64,000 bases of DNA, from positions 868,001 to 932,000 of the forward strand of contig NZ_RJJD01000001.1 of NCBI RefSeq assembly GCF_003721515.1. Reading direction: 5' to 3'. This document shows positions 51,638 through 60,892 of this stretch, piece after piece (the first letter of the stretch is position 1; every line of letters starts with the position of its first letter). The DNA comes from Rufibacter latericius. Its GTDB lineage: Bacteria; Bacteroidota; Bacteroidia; Cytophagales; Hymenobacteraceae. A program made the translations under genes and the position numbers. The notes under the pieces are model-generated. The model did not search any database. It saw only the letters and a program-made list of their open reading frames with translations, and was not told where the DNA came from.

Positions 51638-52639
51638 TTAAATCACTTGGAATCCGTGGACATAAGGGTCTTCGTCATCAAAGAAGATGGTGTTGAGCCC
51701 TGTAACGATGGCCCAGCCTTCAATGCCGGGCAGAATGGCGGGTTTGCCGGCAACCGTGGTTTCCCCCTCAATGGTGCCGTTGAAGATGGACCCGATGTAG
51801 CTTTCATGCACAAATACATCGCCCGGTTTCAACTTGCCTTTGGCATACCACTGGGCCATGCGCGCCGAGGTTCCGGTGCCGCAAGGCGAGCGGTCAATTG
51901 CTTTGTCGCCGTAGAAAACGGCGTTGCGGGCCGTGGAGGTGGGTTGCAGGGTATCGCCGACCCAGAGCACGTGCGACATACCGTTGATGGTAGGGTTCTC
52001 CGGATGCACGAAGCTGTACTTTTCGTTCATGCGCTCCCGGATGACGCGGCTCCAGGAAATCAGCTTATCGGCGGTGAATTCCTGAATACCCGGGAAATTC
52101 TCCTGCGGGTCAATGATGCCGTAGAAGTTTCCGCCGTAGGCCACGTCAATGGTCAGTTCGCCCAACTCCGGGCATTCTACCGTCAGACCCTCGGCGGCCA
52201 GGTAGGAAGCCACGTTGGTCAGCTTCACTGATTTTACCTTTTTGCCTTCCTGCTTATATTGAATTTTCACCAAGCCAGCCGGAGCTTCCAGGCGCAATTC
52301 ACCGGGGGTTTTAGGCGTAATCAAGCCTTCTTCAATGGCAATGGTCACGGTGCCTATGGTGCCGTGTCCGCACATGGGCAGGCAACCGCTGGTCTCAATG
52401 TACAAAACCGCAACGTCGTTCTCAGGGTCATGCGGCGGGTACAAAATGCTCCCTGACATCATATCATGGCCGCGGGGCTCAAACATGAGACCTTTCCGGA
52501 TGTAGTCGTATTCCTGCAGGAAGTGTTGGCGCTTTTCGCTCATGTTGGCGCCCTGCAAAACGGGTCCTCCGCCGGCCACCAGGCGTACCGGGTTCCCGCA
52601 GGTATGGGCATCAATACAGAAGAAGGTTTTTCTTGCCAT
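51638..52639 (-). CDS. 4-hydroxyproline 2-epimerase (proline racemase family)
   Basis: 333 residues, the family length. The two catalytic Cys of the racemase/epimerase type are present: Cys90 (PMCGHGTIG) and Cys253 (SPCGTGTSA); a Thr in the second or first place would indicate trans-3-hydroxyproline dehydratase instead. HTCGNPVR at 12-19 is also conserved. It converts trans-4-hydroxy-L-proline to cis-4-hydroxy-D-proline. 6 bases after the dehydrogenase gene and 1 base before the oxidase gene. Proline racemase itself is unlikely given the operon. Confidence 0.92.
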   Translation of the reverse strand: MARKTFFCIDAHTCGNPVRLVAGGGPVLQGANMSEKRQHFLQEYDYIRKGLMFEPRGHDMMSGSILYPPHDPENDVAVLYIETSGCLPMCGHGTIGTVTIAIEEGLITPKTPGELRLEAPAGLVKIQYKQEGKKVKSVKLTNVASYLAAEGLTVECPELGELTIDVAYGGNFYGIIDPQENFPGIQEFTADKLISWSRVIRERMNEKYSFVHPENPTINGMSHVLWVGDTLQPTSTARNAVFYGDKAIDRSPCGTGTSARMAQWYAKGKLKPGDVFVHESYIGSIFNGTIEGETTVAGKPAILPGIEGWAIVTGLNTIFFDDEDPYVHGFQVI

Positions 52640-52645
52640 AAAGGG

Positions 52646-54109
52646 TTAAATGGGGTCTTTGGTGAATTGTCCATCCACGGTGCGCCAGATGGAAAGGGGG
52701 TTCTGATCTTTTAGTTCATCGGGCAGGAGTTCCTGCGGTGCCGATTGGAAAGTGATAGGCCGGGCAAAACGCTTGATGGCGTTGGTACCCACCGAAGTAC
52801 TGCGGCTGTCAGAGGTAGCCGGGAACGGTCCACCGTGCGTCATGGCGGGGCTTACCTCCACGCCCGTTGGCACGCCGGCGAACAACAGTCGACCGCACTT
52901 CTCACGCACGGTGTCTACCAGGTTTCCGGCTTCAGCTAATTCTGAGTTCGTTCCCCAGATGGTACAGGTCAACTGACCTTGCAGCAATTCTGCCGCTTGT
53001 TCCAACTCTGCCATGTCTCCGTAGGTCACTACCAACGTAAATGGCCCGAAAACCTCTTCCTGCAAGGCCGTGTTTTTGAGCCACTCACTTACGGTAGTTC
53101 TAGCTAGGGCCGCATTGCCGGTCAATACATCTTCCTCCGCCGTCACCAAAGTTTCCACGCCGCTTTCTGCCAATAATCTGGTCAACCCCTGGTAATAGTT
53201 CTTGGAGATGCCCTCGTGCAGCATTTTATCGCCGGTAGATTCACTCAGTTTTTGGGAAAGGAGGTCCAAAAAGGCTTCGGTGGTTTGGCACTGGGGATAA
53301 AACACTAAACCCGGACAGGTACAGAATTGCCCTACGCCTTGCAACACAGAGGCTGCTGCCTGTTCTGCCAAGGCGGCGGTCTCGGCTTCCGCTTTCTCAG
53401 GTAAAATTAAAATGGGGTTGATGCTTCCCATCTCGGCGTACACCGGGATAGGTTGCTCGCGCTGACAAGCCAGATCAAAGATGGCTTTGCCGCCTTTGTA
53501 AGAACCCGTGAACGCCACCGCCTTGGTTTTAGGATGCTTCACCAGTTCCTGCCCTACTTCAATGCCGCCACTTACGTGCTGGAAAACCCCGGCCGGCATT
53601 CCGCAGGATTCAAGCGCTTTCTGGATAGCACCAAACACCATCTGTGAGGTTTTAGGGTGACCCGGATGCTCTTTGTACACGACCGGACAGCCAGTCGCCA
53701 GCGCCGAGGCGGAGTCCCCGCCGGCGGTAGAAAAGGCCAACGGGAAATTACTGGCGCCAAACACCACCACCGGTCCCAAAGGAAACAGCATGCGGCGCAA
53801 ATCTGGTCTGGGCAAAGGTTTTCTGTCTGGCATGGCCGGGTCAATGGTGGCTTCCAGCCAATTGCCCTGGTCCAGGAGATCAGCGAAAGCTTTGAGCTGG
53901 TTCATGGTGCGGCCCCGTTCTCCGGTCAGTCTCGCCAAAGGCAGATTGGACTCTTGGCTGGCCACCTGTAGCAGTTCCTCACCTAAAGCTTCTATCTCGG
54001 TGGCAATGGCTCTCAGGAAAGTAGCTTTTACCTTTGCAGGTGTTTTTTTATAGGTATGAAATGCTTCCTCTGATGTTTGCAGTACTTGGTCAAGCGGCAT
54101 GCTTTGCAT
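52646..54109 (-). CDS. 2-oxoglutarate semialdehyde (2,5-dioxovalerate) dehydrogenase
   Basis: 487 residues, aldehyde dehydrogenase fold. General base Glu226 in VYAEMGSINP and catalytic Cys263 in GVGQFCTCPG are in place; the NAD(P) site has FGASNFPLAFSTAGGD. This sequence type is the one found in hydroxyproline, arabinose and glucarate pathways, where it oxidises 2-oxoglutarate semialdehyde to 2-oxoglutarate. Here it completes hydroxyproline breakdown. Unlike most members, it comes second in the operon, behind a hairpin (54176-54215). Confidence 0.92.
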   Translation of the reverse strand: MQSMPLDQVLQTSEEAFHTYKKTPAKVKATFLRAIATEIEALGEELLQVASQESNLPLARLTGERGRTMNQLKAFADLLDQGNWLEATIDPAMPDRKPLPRPDLRRMLFPLGPVVVFGASNFPLAFSTAGGDSASALATGCPVVYKEHPGHPKTSQMVFGAIQKALESCGMPAGVFQHVSGGIEVGQELVKHPKTKAVAFTGSYKGGKAIFDLACQREQPIPVYAEMGSINPILILPEKAEAETAALAEQAAASVLQGVGQFCTCPGLVFYPQCQTTEAFLDLLSQKLSESTGDKMLHEGISKNYYQGLTRLLAESGVETLVTAEEDVLTGNAALARTTVSEWLKNTALQEEVFGPFTLVVTYGDMAELEQAAELLQGQLTCTIWGTNSELAEAGNLVDTVREKCGRLLFAGVPTGVEVSPAMTHGGPFPATSDSRSTSVGTNAIKRFARPITFQSAPQELLPDELKDQNPLSIWRTVDGQFTKDPI

Positions 54110-54175
54110 TGATTATCCTCCGTTTTAATAAATTCTCTTCCTTTCAGCGCAAGCCATCTTACCAGATGGCCCTAT

Positions 54176-54215
54176 AACACCTAAGCCCATGTTCAATTAC
54201 ATGGGCTTAGGTGTT
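54176..54215 (-). promoter_or_regulatory. Intercistronic 16-bp hairpin within the hydroxyproline operon
   Basis: AACACCTAAGCCCATG (54176-54191) and its exact inverse at 54200-54215, loop of 8. The right arm begins at the last base of the deaminase stop codon. No T-run follows on the minus strand, so it may partly terminate, protect or divide the transcript. Confidence 0.7.
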
Positions 54216-55147
54216 TACAAGGAGATAAGTTCTTTTTCTTTTTTGAACTCGGGCAAGGCCGGACGGTTTGCAAGGGCCTCATTGATAATGCCCAGAACTT
54301 CTTCGCGTTCTGCGCCTTCCAAAGGCAGGCGTGGCAGACGAACAGCTTCGGTTCCCAGGCCAGTACAGACTTCGGCGAGTTTGATGTTCTGCACCAGTTT
54401 AGGGTGTATGTCTAATTCCAGCAGCGGGTAGAACCATCTGTTAATGGCTACGGCTTCTTCCAGACGTCCGGATTTCACCAGATTGTAAATGGCTACGGTC
54501 TCACCCGGGAAAGCGCAAACTAAACCCGCTACCCAACCATCGGCACCCAGCACCAGACTTTCTAAGGCGATGGTATCCACACCGGAAAGGACTTTGAATC
54601 TGTCTCCGAAACGGGTCTTCATCTTGGTGATATTTCCTACATCGCGGGTAGATTCTTTCACCGCCTGAATGTTGTCTTCACTGGCCAGCTCTGCAAACAT
54701 ATCCAGGGTCACCAGGATGCGGTAATCAACGGGGTTGTTGTAGATCATGATAGGAAGCGGCGTTGACTGTGCTACGGCCTTGAAATAGGCTACGGTTTCC
54801 TTGTCATCCGCCTTGTAGCGCATGGGAGGCAACAGCATGAGTCCGCTGGCTCCGTTTTTACGGGCTTCCTCGGCCGCCTGAATGGCCTTGGCAGTAGACT
54901 GCTCGGCTACGTTCATGATCACGGGCACCTTCCCGCCCACGAAAGCAACGGTTTCTTTCACCAGAGTTGCTTTTTCTTCATCTGTTAAGGTGCTGGCTTC
55001 CCCTAAGGTGCCCCCTAAAATAATCCCGTCCACCCCGGCATTCAGCTGAGCCTCAATATTGCTCAGAAACGCAGGAATATCAAGCCGGTCATTATCCGTG
55101 AACTTGGTAGTGACAGCAGGGAAAACTCCTTTCCATTGTACATTCAT
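54215..55147 (-). CDS. DapA-family deaminase, probable 1-pyrroline-4-hydroxy-2-carboxylate deaminase
   Basis: 310 residues, TIM-barrel aldolase fold. Schiff-base Lys164 (IQAVKESTRD) and Tyr136 (IMIYNNPVDY) are present, with GGTLGEASTLT near 45 in the place of the usual GTTGE loop. In this operon it should convert 1-pyrroline-4-hydroxy-2-carboxylate to 2-oxoglutarate semialdehyde with loss of ammonia (the HypD/LhpC step). Dihydrodipicolinate synthase is less likely because the rest of the operon is hydroxyproline catabolism. First gene of the operon. Confidence 0.88.
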   Translation of the reverse strand: MNVQWKGVFPAVTTKFTDNDRLDIPAFLSNIEAQLNAGVDGIILGGTLGEASTLTDEEKATLVKETVAFVGGKVPVIMNVAEQSTAKAIQAAEEARKNGASGLMLLPPMRYKADDKETVAYFKAVAQSTPLPIMIYNNPVDYRILVTLDMFAELASEDNIQAVKESTRDVGNITKMKTRFGDRFKVLSGVDTIALESLVLGADGWVAGLVCAFPGETVAIYNLVKSGRLEEAVAINRWFYPLLELDIHPKLVQNIKLAEVCTGLGTEAVRLPRLPLEGAEREEVLGIINEALANRPALPEFKKEKELISL

Positions 55148-55210
55148 GGCGTGCTTTTTTTATGTTACTGTATTTGATTTTATAATTTGTAGACCTGAAT
55201 AAGAGCTTAA

Positions 55211-55218
55211 CAAAACTA
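55211..55218 (-). promoter_or_regulatory. Candidate -7 box of the hydroxyproline operon
   Basis: TAGTTTTG on the minus strand fits TAnnTTTG, 64 bases before the deaminase start, in the gap shared with the divergent AraC gene. Confidence 0.45.
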
Positions 55219-55357
55219 GCCGAAAGGGGCTGAAGCGGGTTCCTACATTTTACCCATTGGTAATACAGGATTATCAATTGGGCTTCTTATGCCGATTTCT
55301 CAATTAAGTTGGTTAAATTTAGGTACGTTCACCGTTTACTTTTTTCTCACCCAAACC

Positions 55358-56266
55358 ATGAAACCCCTTCATTTCAAAATCCCGAAGACGTCAGGAGAAT
55401 CGGTCCGGATTCAACATGATGAACAACGCCACTTCTATGAAAACCTGCATTTCCACCCGGAGCTGCAGATCATGGTCATTTGCGAAAGCACCGGAACCCG
55501 TTTCATTGGCGACAGCGTGGGTAGTTTCAATGCCGGGGACATCATTGTCTTAGGCTCCAACCTGCCGCACGTTTTCCGGAACGACAAAAGATACTACGAA
55601 TCTGACTCTGAGCTGAAGGCCGTCAATATATCGGTGTTTGTGGACCTTGCGGCTTTTGAAGATAATCTTTTCTCGCTTCCCGAGGCTCATGGCCTGCAAA
55701 GATTATTACTCAACAGCAAACGCGGATTGCTCATTCAGGGCGAGACCCGGAAAAAGGTCTTAGCCTTGGTTCAGGACATGCGCTCTATGAAAGGTTTTGA
55801 ACGCATCATCCAGGTCCTCATCATCCTCAACCTACTCTCCCACTCCAATGAAGTGGAAATGCTTTCCTCGGTGGGTTTCAACGCCAACCTCAACGAATCT
55901 GATAACCGCAAAATCAATGATGTCTTCAGTTACATCATGAACAACTTCACCGAAGACATCAAACTCAGCGATGCCGCCAACGTGGCCAACATGAGCGTGA
56001 ATGCGTTTTGCCGGTATTTTAAGCAACACACCCAGAAAACGTACTCCCAGTTCCTGAACGAAATCAGGATTGGCCATGCCTGCAAGCTGCTGATTGAAGA
56101 CAAATGGAACATCAGGGAAACGGCTTTTGAATGCGGGTATGACAATATCTCCTACTTCAACCGCCAGTTCAAAGACATCACCAATTTCACGCCCACCGAA
56201 TATGTGAAGCTCCACAACACCAAGTTCACCAGTGACTTCTCTTTGATGGAAACCACCGAAGCCTAA
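55358..56266 (+). CDS. AraC-family regulator, likely of hydroxyproline use
   Basis: 302 residues from the ATG at 55358 (MKPLHFKIPKTSGESVRIQ); the frame extends 23 codons upstream with no family likeness. An N-terminal cupin-like sensor domain (HFHPELQIMVICESTGTRF, then GDIIVLGSNLPHVFRN) precedes two helix-turn-helix motifs at ~205-290 (LSDAANVANMSVNAFCRYFK and RETAFECGYDNISYFNRQFK). It is the only plus-strand gene in the last 30 kb and is divergent from the hydroxyproline operon, so it is the obvious candidate regulator. The inducer is not known. Confidence 0.9.
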   Translation: MKPLHFKIPKTSGESVRIQHDEQRHFYENLHFHPELQIMVICESTGTRFIGDSVGSFNAGDIIVLGSNLPHVFRNDKRYYESDSELKAVNISVFVDLAAFEDNLFSLPEAHGLQRLLLNSKRGLLIQGETRKKVLALVQDMRSMKGFERIIQVLIILNLLSHSNEVEMLSSVGFNANLNESDNRKINDVFSYIMNNFTEDIKLSDAANVANMSVNAFCRYFKQHTQKTYSQFLNEIRIGHACKLLIEDKWNIRETAFECGYDNISYFNRQFKDITNFTPTEYVKLHNTKFTSDFSLMETTEA

Positions 56267-56303
56267 AGTTTAGCCATTAGGTTACCCAACTAGGATTGGT
56301 TCT

Positions 56304-56340
56304 GTTTTGAGGCCGTTTTTGGGTTTTCAGGCCTAAACTA
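56304..56340. repeat. Dispersed intergenic palindrome, copy 19
   Basis: GTTTTGAGGCCGTTTTTG and TTTTCAGGCCTAAAC; lies between convergent genes and covers the stop of the S9 gene. This copy looks flipped relative to most others. Confidence 0.6.
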
Positions 56341-58653
56341 GATTTTAGACATTCCCTGGTCTTTGGTCTCCCAGGCTGGCGGATCTATGCCCAGCAGATG
56401 CTTCACGAAGAAGTCACGGCGCTTGTGCTCCCCATATTCCCCACCCGACGAGTGGCCCATTCCAGGTACCATCAGGAAGTCAAAGTTCTTGTTGGCTTTG
56501 ATCAAGGCGTCTACCAGTTGCAGCGTGGAAGCAGGGTCTACGTTGTCGTCCAGTTCGCCCAGAATCAGCATCAGTTTGCCCTGTAGTTTGTGGGCGTTGA
56601 CCACGTTGGAAGAGGCGGCGTACTCCGGCCCGATGGGGAAGCCCATCCACTGCTCATTCCACCACATCTTGTCCATCCGGTTGTCATGGCAACCCGCCGA
56701 GGAAACCGCCACTTTGTAGAACTCCGGCTGGAATAGCAAAGCCCCTGCCGAGCTCTGCCCTCCGGCGGATGTCCCGAAAATGCCTACCCGCGTCAGATCC
56801 AAATAAGGATACTTTTGAGCAGCAGCCTTCATCCAGGCAATGCGATCCGGGAAACCAGCGTCTTTGATATTTTTCCAGGCAACATCCTGGAAAGCCTTGG
56901 ACCGATTAGAGGTTCCCATGCCGTCTATCTGCACCACCACAAACCCTAATTCTGCCAGTTCCTGCATGTGCCTGGCCCCGGAATTAAACGTCTTGGGCAC
57001 AAACGCGCTGTGCGGCCCGGCATAGATGTATTCAATGACAGGGTACGTTTTGCCAGGGTCAAAATTGGTAGGCCGCACCACGATGCCCCAGATATCGGTT
57101 TGTCCGTCGCGGCCTTTGGCCGAAAACACTCCCGGGGCTTTCCAGCCGGTTTTCTGCAGTTCAGCGGCATCTCCTTTCTCCAATTCCATCACCACTTTCC
57201 CGTCGGTAGCACTTCTGAGCACCGTTACTGGTGGACTGTCTACCCGCGAGTAATTGTCCACGAAATACTTGAAATCAGAAGAGAAACTTCCGGTGTGGTG
57301 GGCATCTTCTTTGGTGAGGGCAGTAAGCCCGGAGCCGTCAAAGTTCACCCGGTAATACTGCACCAGATAAGGGTCCTGCCCTGCCTCACGGCCGCTTCCC
57401 TCAAACACAATGCTGCGGTCCTTTTCATTTACGTTGATGACTCTACGCACCACCCAATCGCCTTTGGTGATCTGGTTCTTGACTTGGCCGGAGGTACCGT
57501 CAATGAGGTAAAGGTGGTTCCAGCCATCGCGCTCAGAGGCCCAGATGATCTCTTTCCCATCACCTACATCCTGCCGGAATTTCTTGCCGCTATAGTCAAT
57601 AAAGGTTTTGCTTTCTTCTTTGATCAAATCCCGCACCTTGCCTGTGAGCGCGTCCACTTCCAGCACTTTGTAAGCCTGGTGCCCGCGTTGGTTATACTCC
57701 ACCGTGAACGCCTGCCCATTCTTCCGCCAGTTTGGGTTAGATAGGTCATATTGCTGCCCCACCCCGAAGAGCGCCGGGTCTACTGCGACCTGCCGTTTCT
57801 CCTCCACCAGAAAAAGTTGGGGAGCTCTTTGCGGCAGCGCATCGCCGGGTTTGAGGTAATTTCGGGTTTGCAGTTTGGGCTGGAGCTGATCCTTTGGGGA
57901 GGATTCGATCAGGTACAAGAGGTGCTCTTTGTTGGGACGAACCCGGTTGGTGGCCAGTTTTTTTGAATCCGGGGACCATTCCATTAAAGAAGAATAGTAC
58001 TCCCCTGCCGAGCCATCGAAACTCAGTTGATGCTCTGTTTTCTTGTCTTTAACCGGCCGGATGTAAACGTTGTAGTTTTTGATAAAGGCTTCCCATTGTT
58101 TGTCAGGGGAAAGCACCGGCTTGTTGCTTTGGTCGCTCCAGCGATCCCCCCAATAACGGTTGTTTTGGTCCGGGGCTTTCCCCAAGTTCTGCAGTTTATA
58201 AGACCCCAAAGTGCTGCGCCACTTCGTTCCTTCCGCGTTGAATTCAATTGCCTTGTCGTCCTCCACAAACGTGACCTCAGAGAAAGGAAGATTGTACGCT
58301 TCCACGGGCTTGCCTAAAGCGGCTGATAATTCTTTGGCTAGTTTCTGCTGATCGAAGGCAGGTTTTTTGGATCGTTTCTGGGCATTCACCAACATAAACT
58401 CCTTCCCTTTGGGTGTCTGCCGCACATACCAGAAAGTGTCTTTTCCCTTCTCCCAACTGAACCGCGAGGGCGCATGGTACACCTTCGTATTCATGGCGAC
58501 TTTCAGTTTCTCCGCCCGCTCATAATCTGCCTTGGTGCCCTGCGCCTTAAGTTGGGCAGAACTCAGCAGAACGATGGCACAAACCAAAATCTGTTTCAGT
58601 GTGAAGTGATGCCCACACGGGTTGATATTAGGAAGGTAGGGGAAGTGAAACAT
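56338..58653 (-). CDS. Second S9B (DPP-IV-like) serine peptidase, secreted
   Basis: 771 residues. A hydrophobic signal (about 20-36, ending LKAQ) is preceded by an unusually long N-tail of ~19 residues; an internal start is possible. The beta-propeller (FSWEKGKDTFWYVRQTPKGK, then ISWASERDGWNHLYLI-like blades) precedes the hydrolase domain with the elbow FGTSAGG, Asp in LGELDDNVDP and His in GMGHSSGG. The double-Glu DPP signature is not obvious, so its exopeptidase type is uncertain. Probably periplasmic, acting on short peptides along with the DPP-IV-like enzyme at 46145. Confidence 0.87.
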   Translation of the reverse strand: MFHFPYLPNINPCGHHFTLKQILVCAIVLLSSAQLKAQGTKADYERAEKLKVAMNTKVYHAPSRFSWEKGKDTFWYVRQTPKGKEFMLVNAQKRSKKPAFDQQKLAKELSAALGKPVEAYNLPFSEVTFVEDDKAIEFNAEGTKWRSTLGSYKLQNLGKAPDQNNRYWGDRWSDQSNKPVLSPDKQWEAFIKNYNVYIRPVKDKKTEHQLSFDGSAGEYYSSLMEWSPDSKKLATNRVRPNKEHLLYLIESSPKDQLQPKLQTRNYLKPGDALPQRAPQLFLVEEKRQVAVDPALFGVGQQYDLSNPNWRKNGQAFTVEYNQRGHQAYKVLEVDALTGKVRDLIKEESKTFIDYSGKKFRQDVGDGKEIIWASERDGWNHLYLIDGTSGQVKNQITKGDWVVRRVINVNEKDRSIVFEGSGREAGQDPYLVQYYRVNFDGSGLTALTKEDAHHTGSFSSDFKYFVDNYSRVDSPPVTVLRSATDGKVVMELEKGDAAELQKTGWKAPGVFSAKGRDGQTDIWGIVVRPTNFDPGKTYPVIEYIYAGPHSAFVPKTFNSGARHMQELAELGFVVVQIDGMGTSNRSKAFQDVAWKNIKDAGFPDRIAWMKAAAQKYPYLDLTRVGIFGTSAGGQSSAGALLFQPEFYKVAVSSAGCHDNRMDKMWWNEQWMGFPIGPEYAASSNVVNAHKLQGKLMLILGELDDNVDPASTLQLVDALIKANKNFDFLMVPGMGHSSGGEYGEHKRRDFFVKHLLGIDPPAWETKDQGMSKI

Positions 58654-58860
58654 TTCAGGCAGGGGTTAGTGGAAGTGTATGGCAATATGTCTGTAATACC
58701 GGCAATTTCTGTTCAGCATATTAGCACGTCCTGATACAATATTAGCAGGACCGCCGTAGTTGGGATTTCAAACAACAAATCCGTAAACAATTCTTTATCA
58801 GAATGAAATACCCGTTTTACACCAGACCCTATTTCTGGTTCCAGTGAAACCGCTGTTCCT

Positions 58861-58895
58861 GTTTAGGGCTTGATTTTGGGAAAACAGTCTTAAAA
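58861..58895. repeat. Dispersed intergenic palindrome, copy 20
   Basis: Left arm GTTTAGGGCTTGATTTTG, right arm GAAAACAGTCTTAAAAG. Confidence 0.55.
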
Positions 58896-58953
58896 GAGGA
58901 ACCTACTTTTTACTCTAAAAGCAGGCCTTTTCCTTGTTTCTTCTTAAGGCAAA

Positions 58954-59006
58954 CTATTACCTGTTTTGTGGGTCTTTTAGGTAAAACAGCCCAAAAAAGG
59001 TAATAG
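58954..59006. repeat. Dispersed intergenic palindrome, copy 21, extended
   Basis: Outer arms CTATTACCT and AGGTAATAG add to the usual core (TTTTGTGGGTCTTTTA with TAAAACAGCCCAAAAAA), giving a ~53-bp palindrome. Confidence 0.6.
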
Positions 59007-59084
59007 TCATTCTTAGCAGCAGGTAGATTCAGAAACTGATTTCATACTTTGGAAAACAGACCGCCTAACGAGCAATCCATTAAA

Positions 59085-60758
59085 TCAACGTGACGAAATG
59101 CTCTCCTTTCGGGAAGACTCCACGTAGAAGTTTGGATCAAGGGTGAGCTCGGTTCCAGGCTTCACACCGCTTACTTCTTTCCAGGCGGTTACCGGTTCCA
59201 GCCATTTCTCTTTTCCATTCAGGTACACTTTCACCGGTAAGTTGAACCCGTCCACTGTGTTACTCCAACGGTACTTGAGCGTGTTGCCGGCAAGTTGGTA
59301 CTCTAACTTGGGAATCCGGATGTCGCGGAGGTACTGGTTGAAGAAAGGCGTGAGGTCACGGCCTACTTGTTTGCTCAGGTAGTTTTCGATCTGCTGCGTG
59401 GTGACGGTCTGGTGGTAGAACGTCTTGTTGAGCCCCCGCAGAATGTCGCGCCACTTCTTGTCATTGTTGACTACCTGCCGAAGCGTGTGCAGCATGTTGC
59501 CGCCTTTGGGGTACATGTCGCCGGAGCCTTTGTGGTTCACGTTGTACTCCCCGATGATAGGCTGCTTGTTCCCGATGCCTGCTCTAGTGCCGATCACGTA
59601 CTCGCTGCCGGCTTTCTTGCCGTAATGATACTCCACGAAAAGGTTCTCAGAGTAGTTGGTGAAACTCTCGTGGATCCACATGTCGGCGATGTCTTTGTAG
59701 GTGATGTTGTTCGCGAACCACTCGTGCCCCGATTCATGGATGATGATGAAATCGAACTTCATGCCCCAGCCGGTGGACCCGCTGGGGTCCTTGCCCCGAT
59801 AGCCGTTTTTATAGCCGTTGCCGTAGGTGACGGCGCTCTGGTGCTCCATGCCGGTATAAGGCACCTCAATCAGTTTAAAACCGTCTTCATAGAAAGGGTA
59901 AGGCCCGAACCAATGCTCAAACGCCTTGAGCATACGGGGCGCGTCTTTGAACTGCACTTTGGCTTTCTCCAGGTTTTCTTTCAAGACATAATAATCCAGG
60001 TCCAACAGGCCTTTCTCGCCTTTGTATTTCTCGGAGAAATGCACGTAGTCGCCAATGCTCAGGTTCACGCCGTAGTTGTTGATAGGGTTGGCCACAAACC
60101 AATGGAAGGTCTTGGTGCCGTCGTTATTCTGCTTCACGCCCCGGAGTTTTCCGTTGGAAATATCCATCAGGTTCTCGGGCACGGTGACGCTGATCTGCAT
60201 GCTGTCGGGTTCATCGTACATGTGGTCTTTGCAGGGCCACCACAAACTAGCGCCATCGCCTTGGTTCGAGTTTGCCACGAAGGGCTGACCGTTGGCGTCT
60301 TTCTTCCAGGTGATGCCGCCGCTCCACGGTGGGTTCTTGCTCACCACCGGTTTGCCGCCGTAATACACCTCTACGGTGTTCACCGCACCCTTCGTCTGTT
60401 TCCGATCTAACTGGACAAACCAGGCATTGCCGTCGCGGGTGAAGGTGAGTTCTTTGCCGTTCTGCGTTACTTTTTCAATCTGCATGGGCGGCTGCAGATC
60501 CACCTGCAAGCGCTGGCTCGGCGTGAGGACTTTGTAGGTGATGGCGTTCATGCCTTTGATGGTGCTATCGGCGGGGTTCACCTTCACATTGAGGTGGTAA
60601 TACGCCAAATCCCACCAGGCCCGCTCCGGGGTGATGCTTCCCCGCAGGGTATCCTGACGAGTAAACGTTTTGGTCTGCGCCTGCGCGGCGGTGCCCCAAA
60701 GCAGCAGAAAAATGACCGACAAAAAACAGGTTCTCACGCTAAGTGATGTATAATTCAT
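59085..60758 (-). CDS. Secreted M1-family aminopeptidase, short form
   Basis: 557 residues; signal peptide ending AAQAQ (~residue 28). The beta domain (~45-230) precedes the gluzincin domain with HESGH (His341, Glu342, His345) and Glu364 (WIHESFTNY); the exopeptidase motif GMEHQS (303-308) replaces the common GAMEN. It lacks the long helical C-terminal domain of larger M1 enzymes. Likely trims N-terminal residues in the periplasm, in step with the neighbouring S9 enzyme. Confidence 0.9.
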   Translation of the reverse strand: MNYTSLSVRTCFLSVIFLLLWGTAAQAQTKTFTRQDTLRGSITPERAWWDLAYYHLNVKVNPADSTIKGMNAITYKVLTPSQRLQVDLQPPMQIEKVTQNGKELTFTRDGNAWFVQLDRKQTKGAVNTVEVYYGGKPVVSKNPPWSGGITWKKDANGQPFVANSNQGDGASLWWPCKDHMYDEPDSMQISVTVPENLMDISNGKLRGVKQNNDGTKTFHWFVANPINNYGVNLSIGDYVHFSEKYKGEKGLLDLDYYVLKENLEKAKVQFKDAPRMLKAFEHWFGPYPFYEDGFKLIEVPYTGMEHQSAVTYGNGYKNGYRGKDPSGSTGWGMKFDFIIIHESGHEWFANNITYKDIADMWIHESFTNYSENLFVEYHYGKKAGSEYVIGTRAGIGNKQPIIGEYNVNHKGSGDMYPKGGNMLHTLRQVVNNDKKWRDILRGLNKTFYHQTVTTQQIENYLSKQVGRDLTPFFNQYLRDIRIPKLEYQLAGNTLKYRWSNTVDGFNLPVKVYLNGKEKWLEPVTAWKEVSGVKPGTELTLDPNFYVESSRKESISSR

Positions 60759-60775
60759 AGGAAAACTGATCAGGT

Positions 60776-60814
60776 GTTTCAGGCCCGATTTTCAGGAAAC
60801 AGGCCCAAAACAGG
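60776..60814. repeat. Dispersed intergenic palindrome, copy 22
   Basis: Left arm GTTTCAGGCCCGATTTTC, right arm GGAAACAGGCCCAAAACAGG; one of the best-preserved copies. Confidence 0.7.
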
Positions 60815-60892
60815 TAAAGTAAAATCAGGAAGGCACGCTGGCCCCAACCTGGCGAAAAGCATTCGGCTGGGCCATCGTGCATCTTCCTTTTA

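Larger units (their letters stand above)
58654..59084. other. Intergenic gap with two palindrome copies
   Basis: Contains copies at 58861-58895 and 58954-59006. No gene or further terminator seen. Confidence 0.55.
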
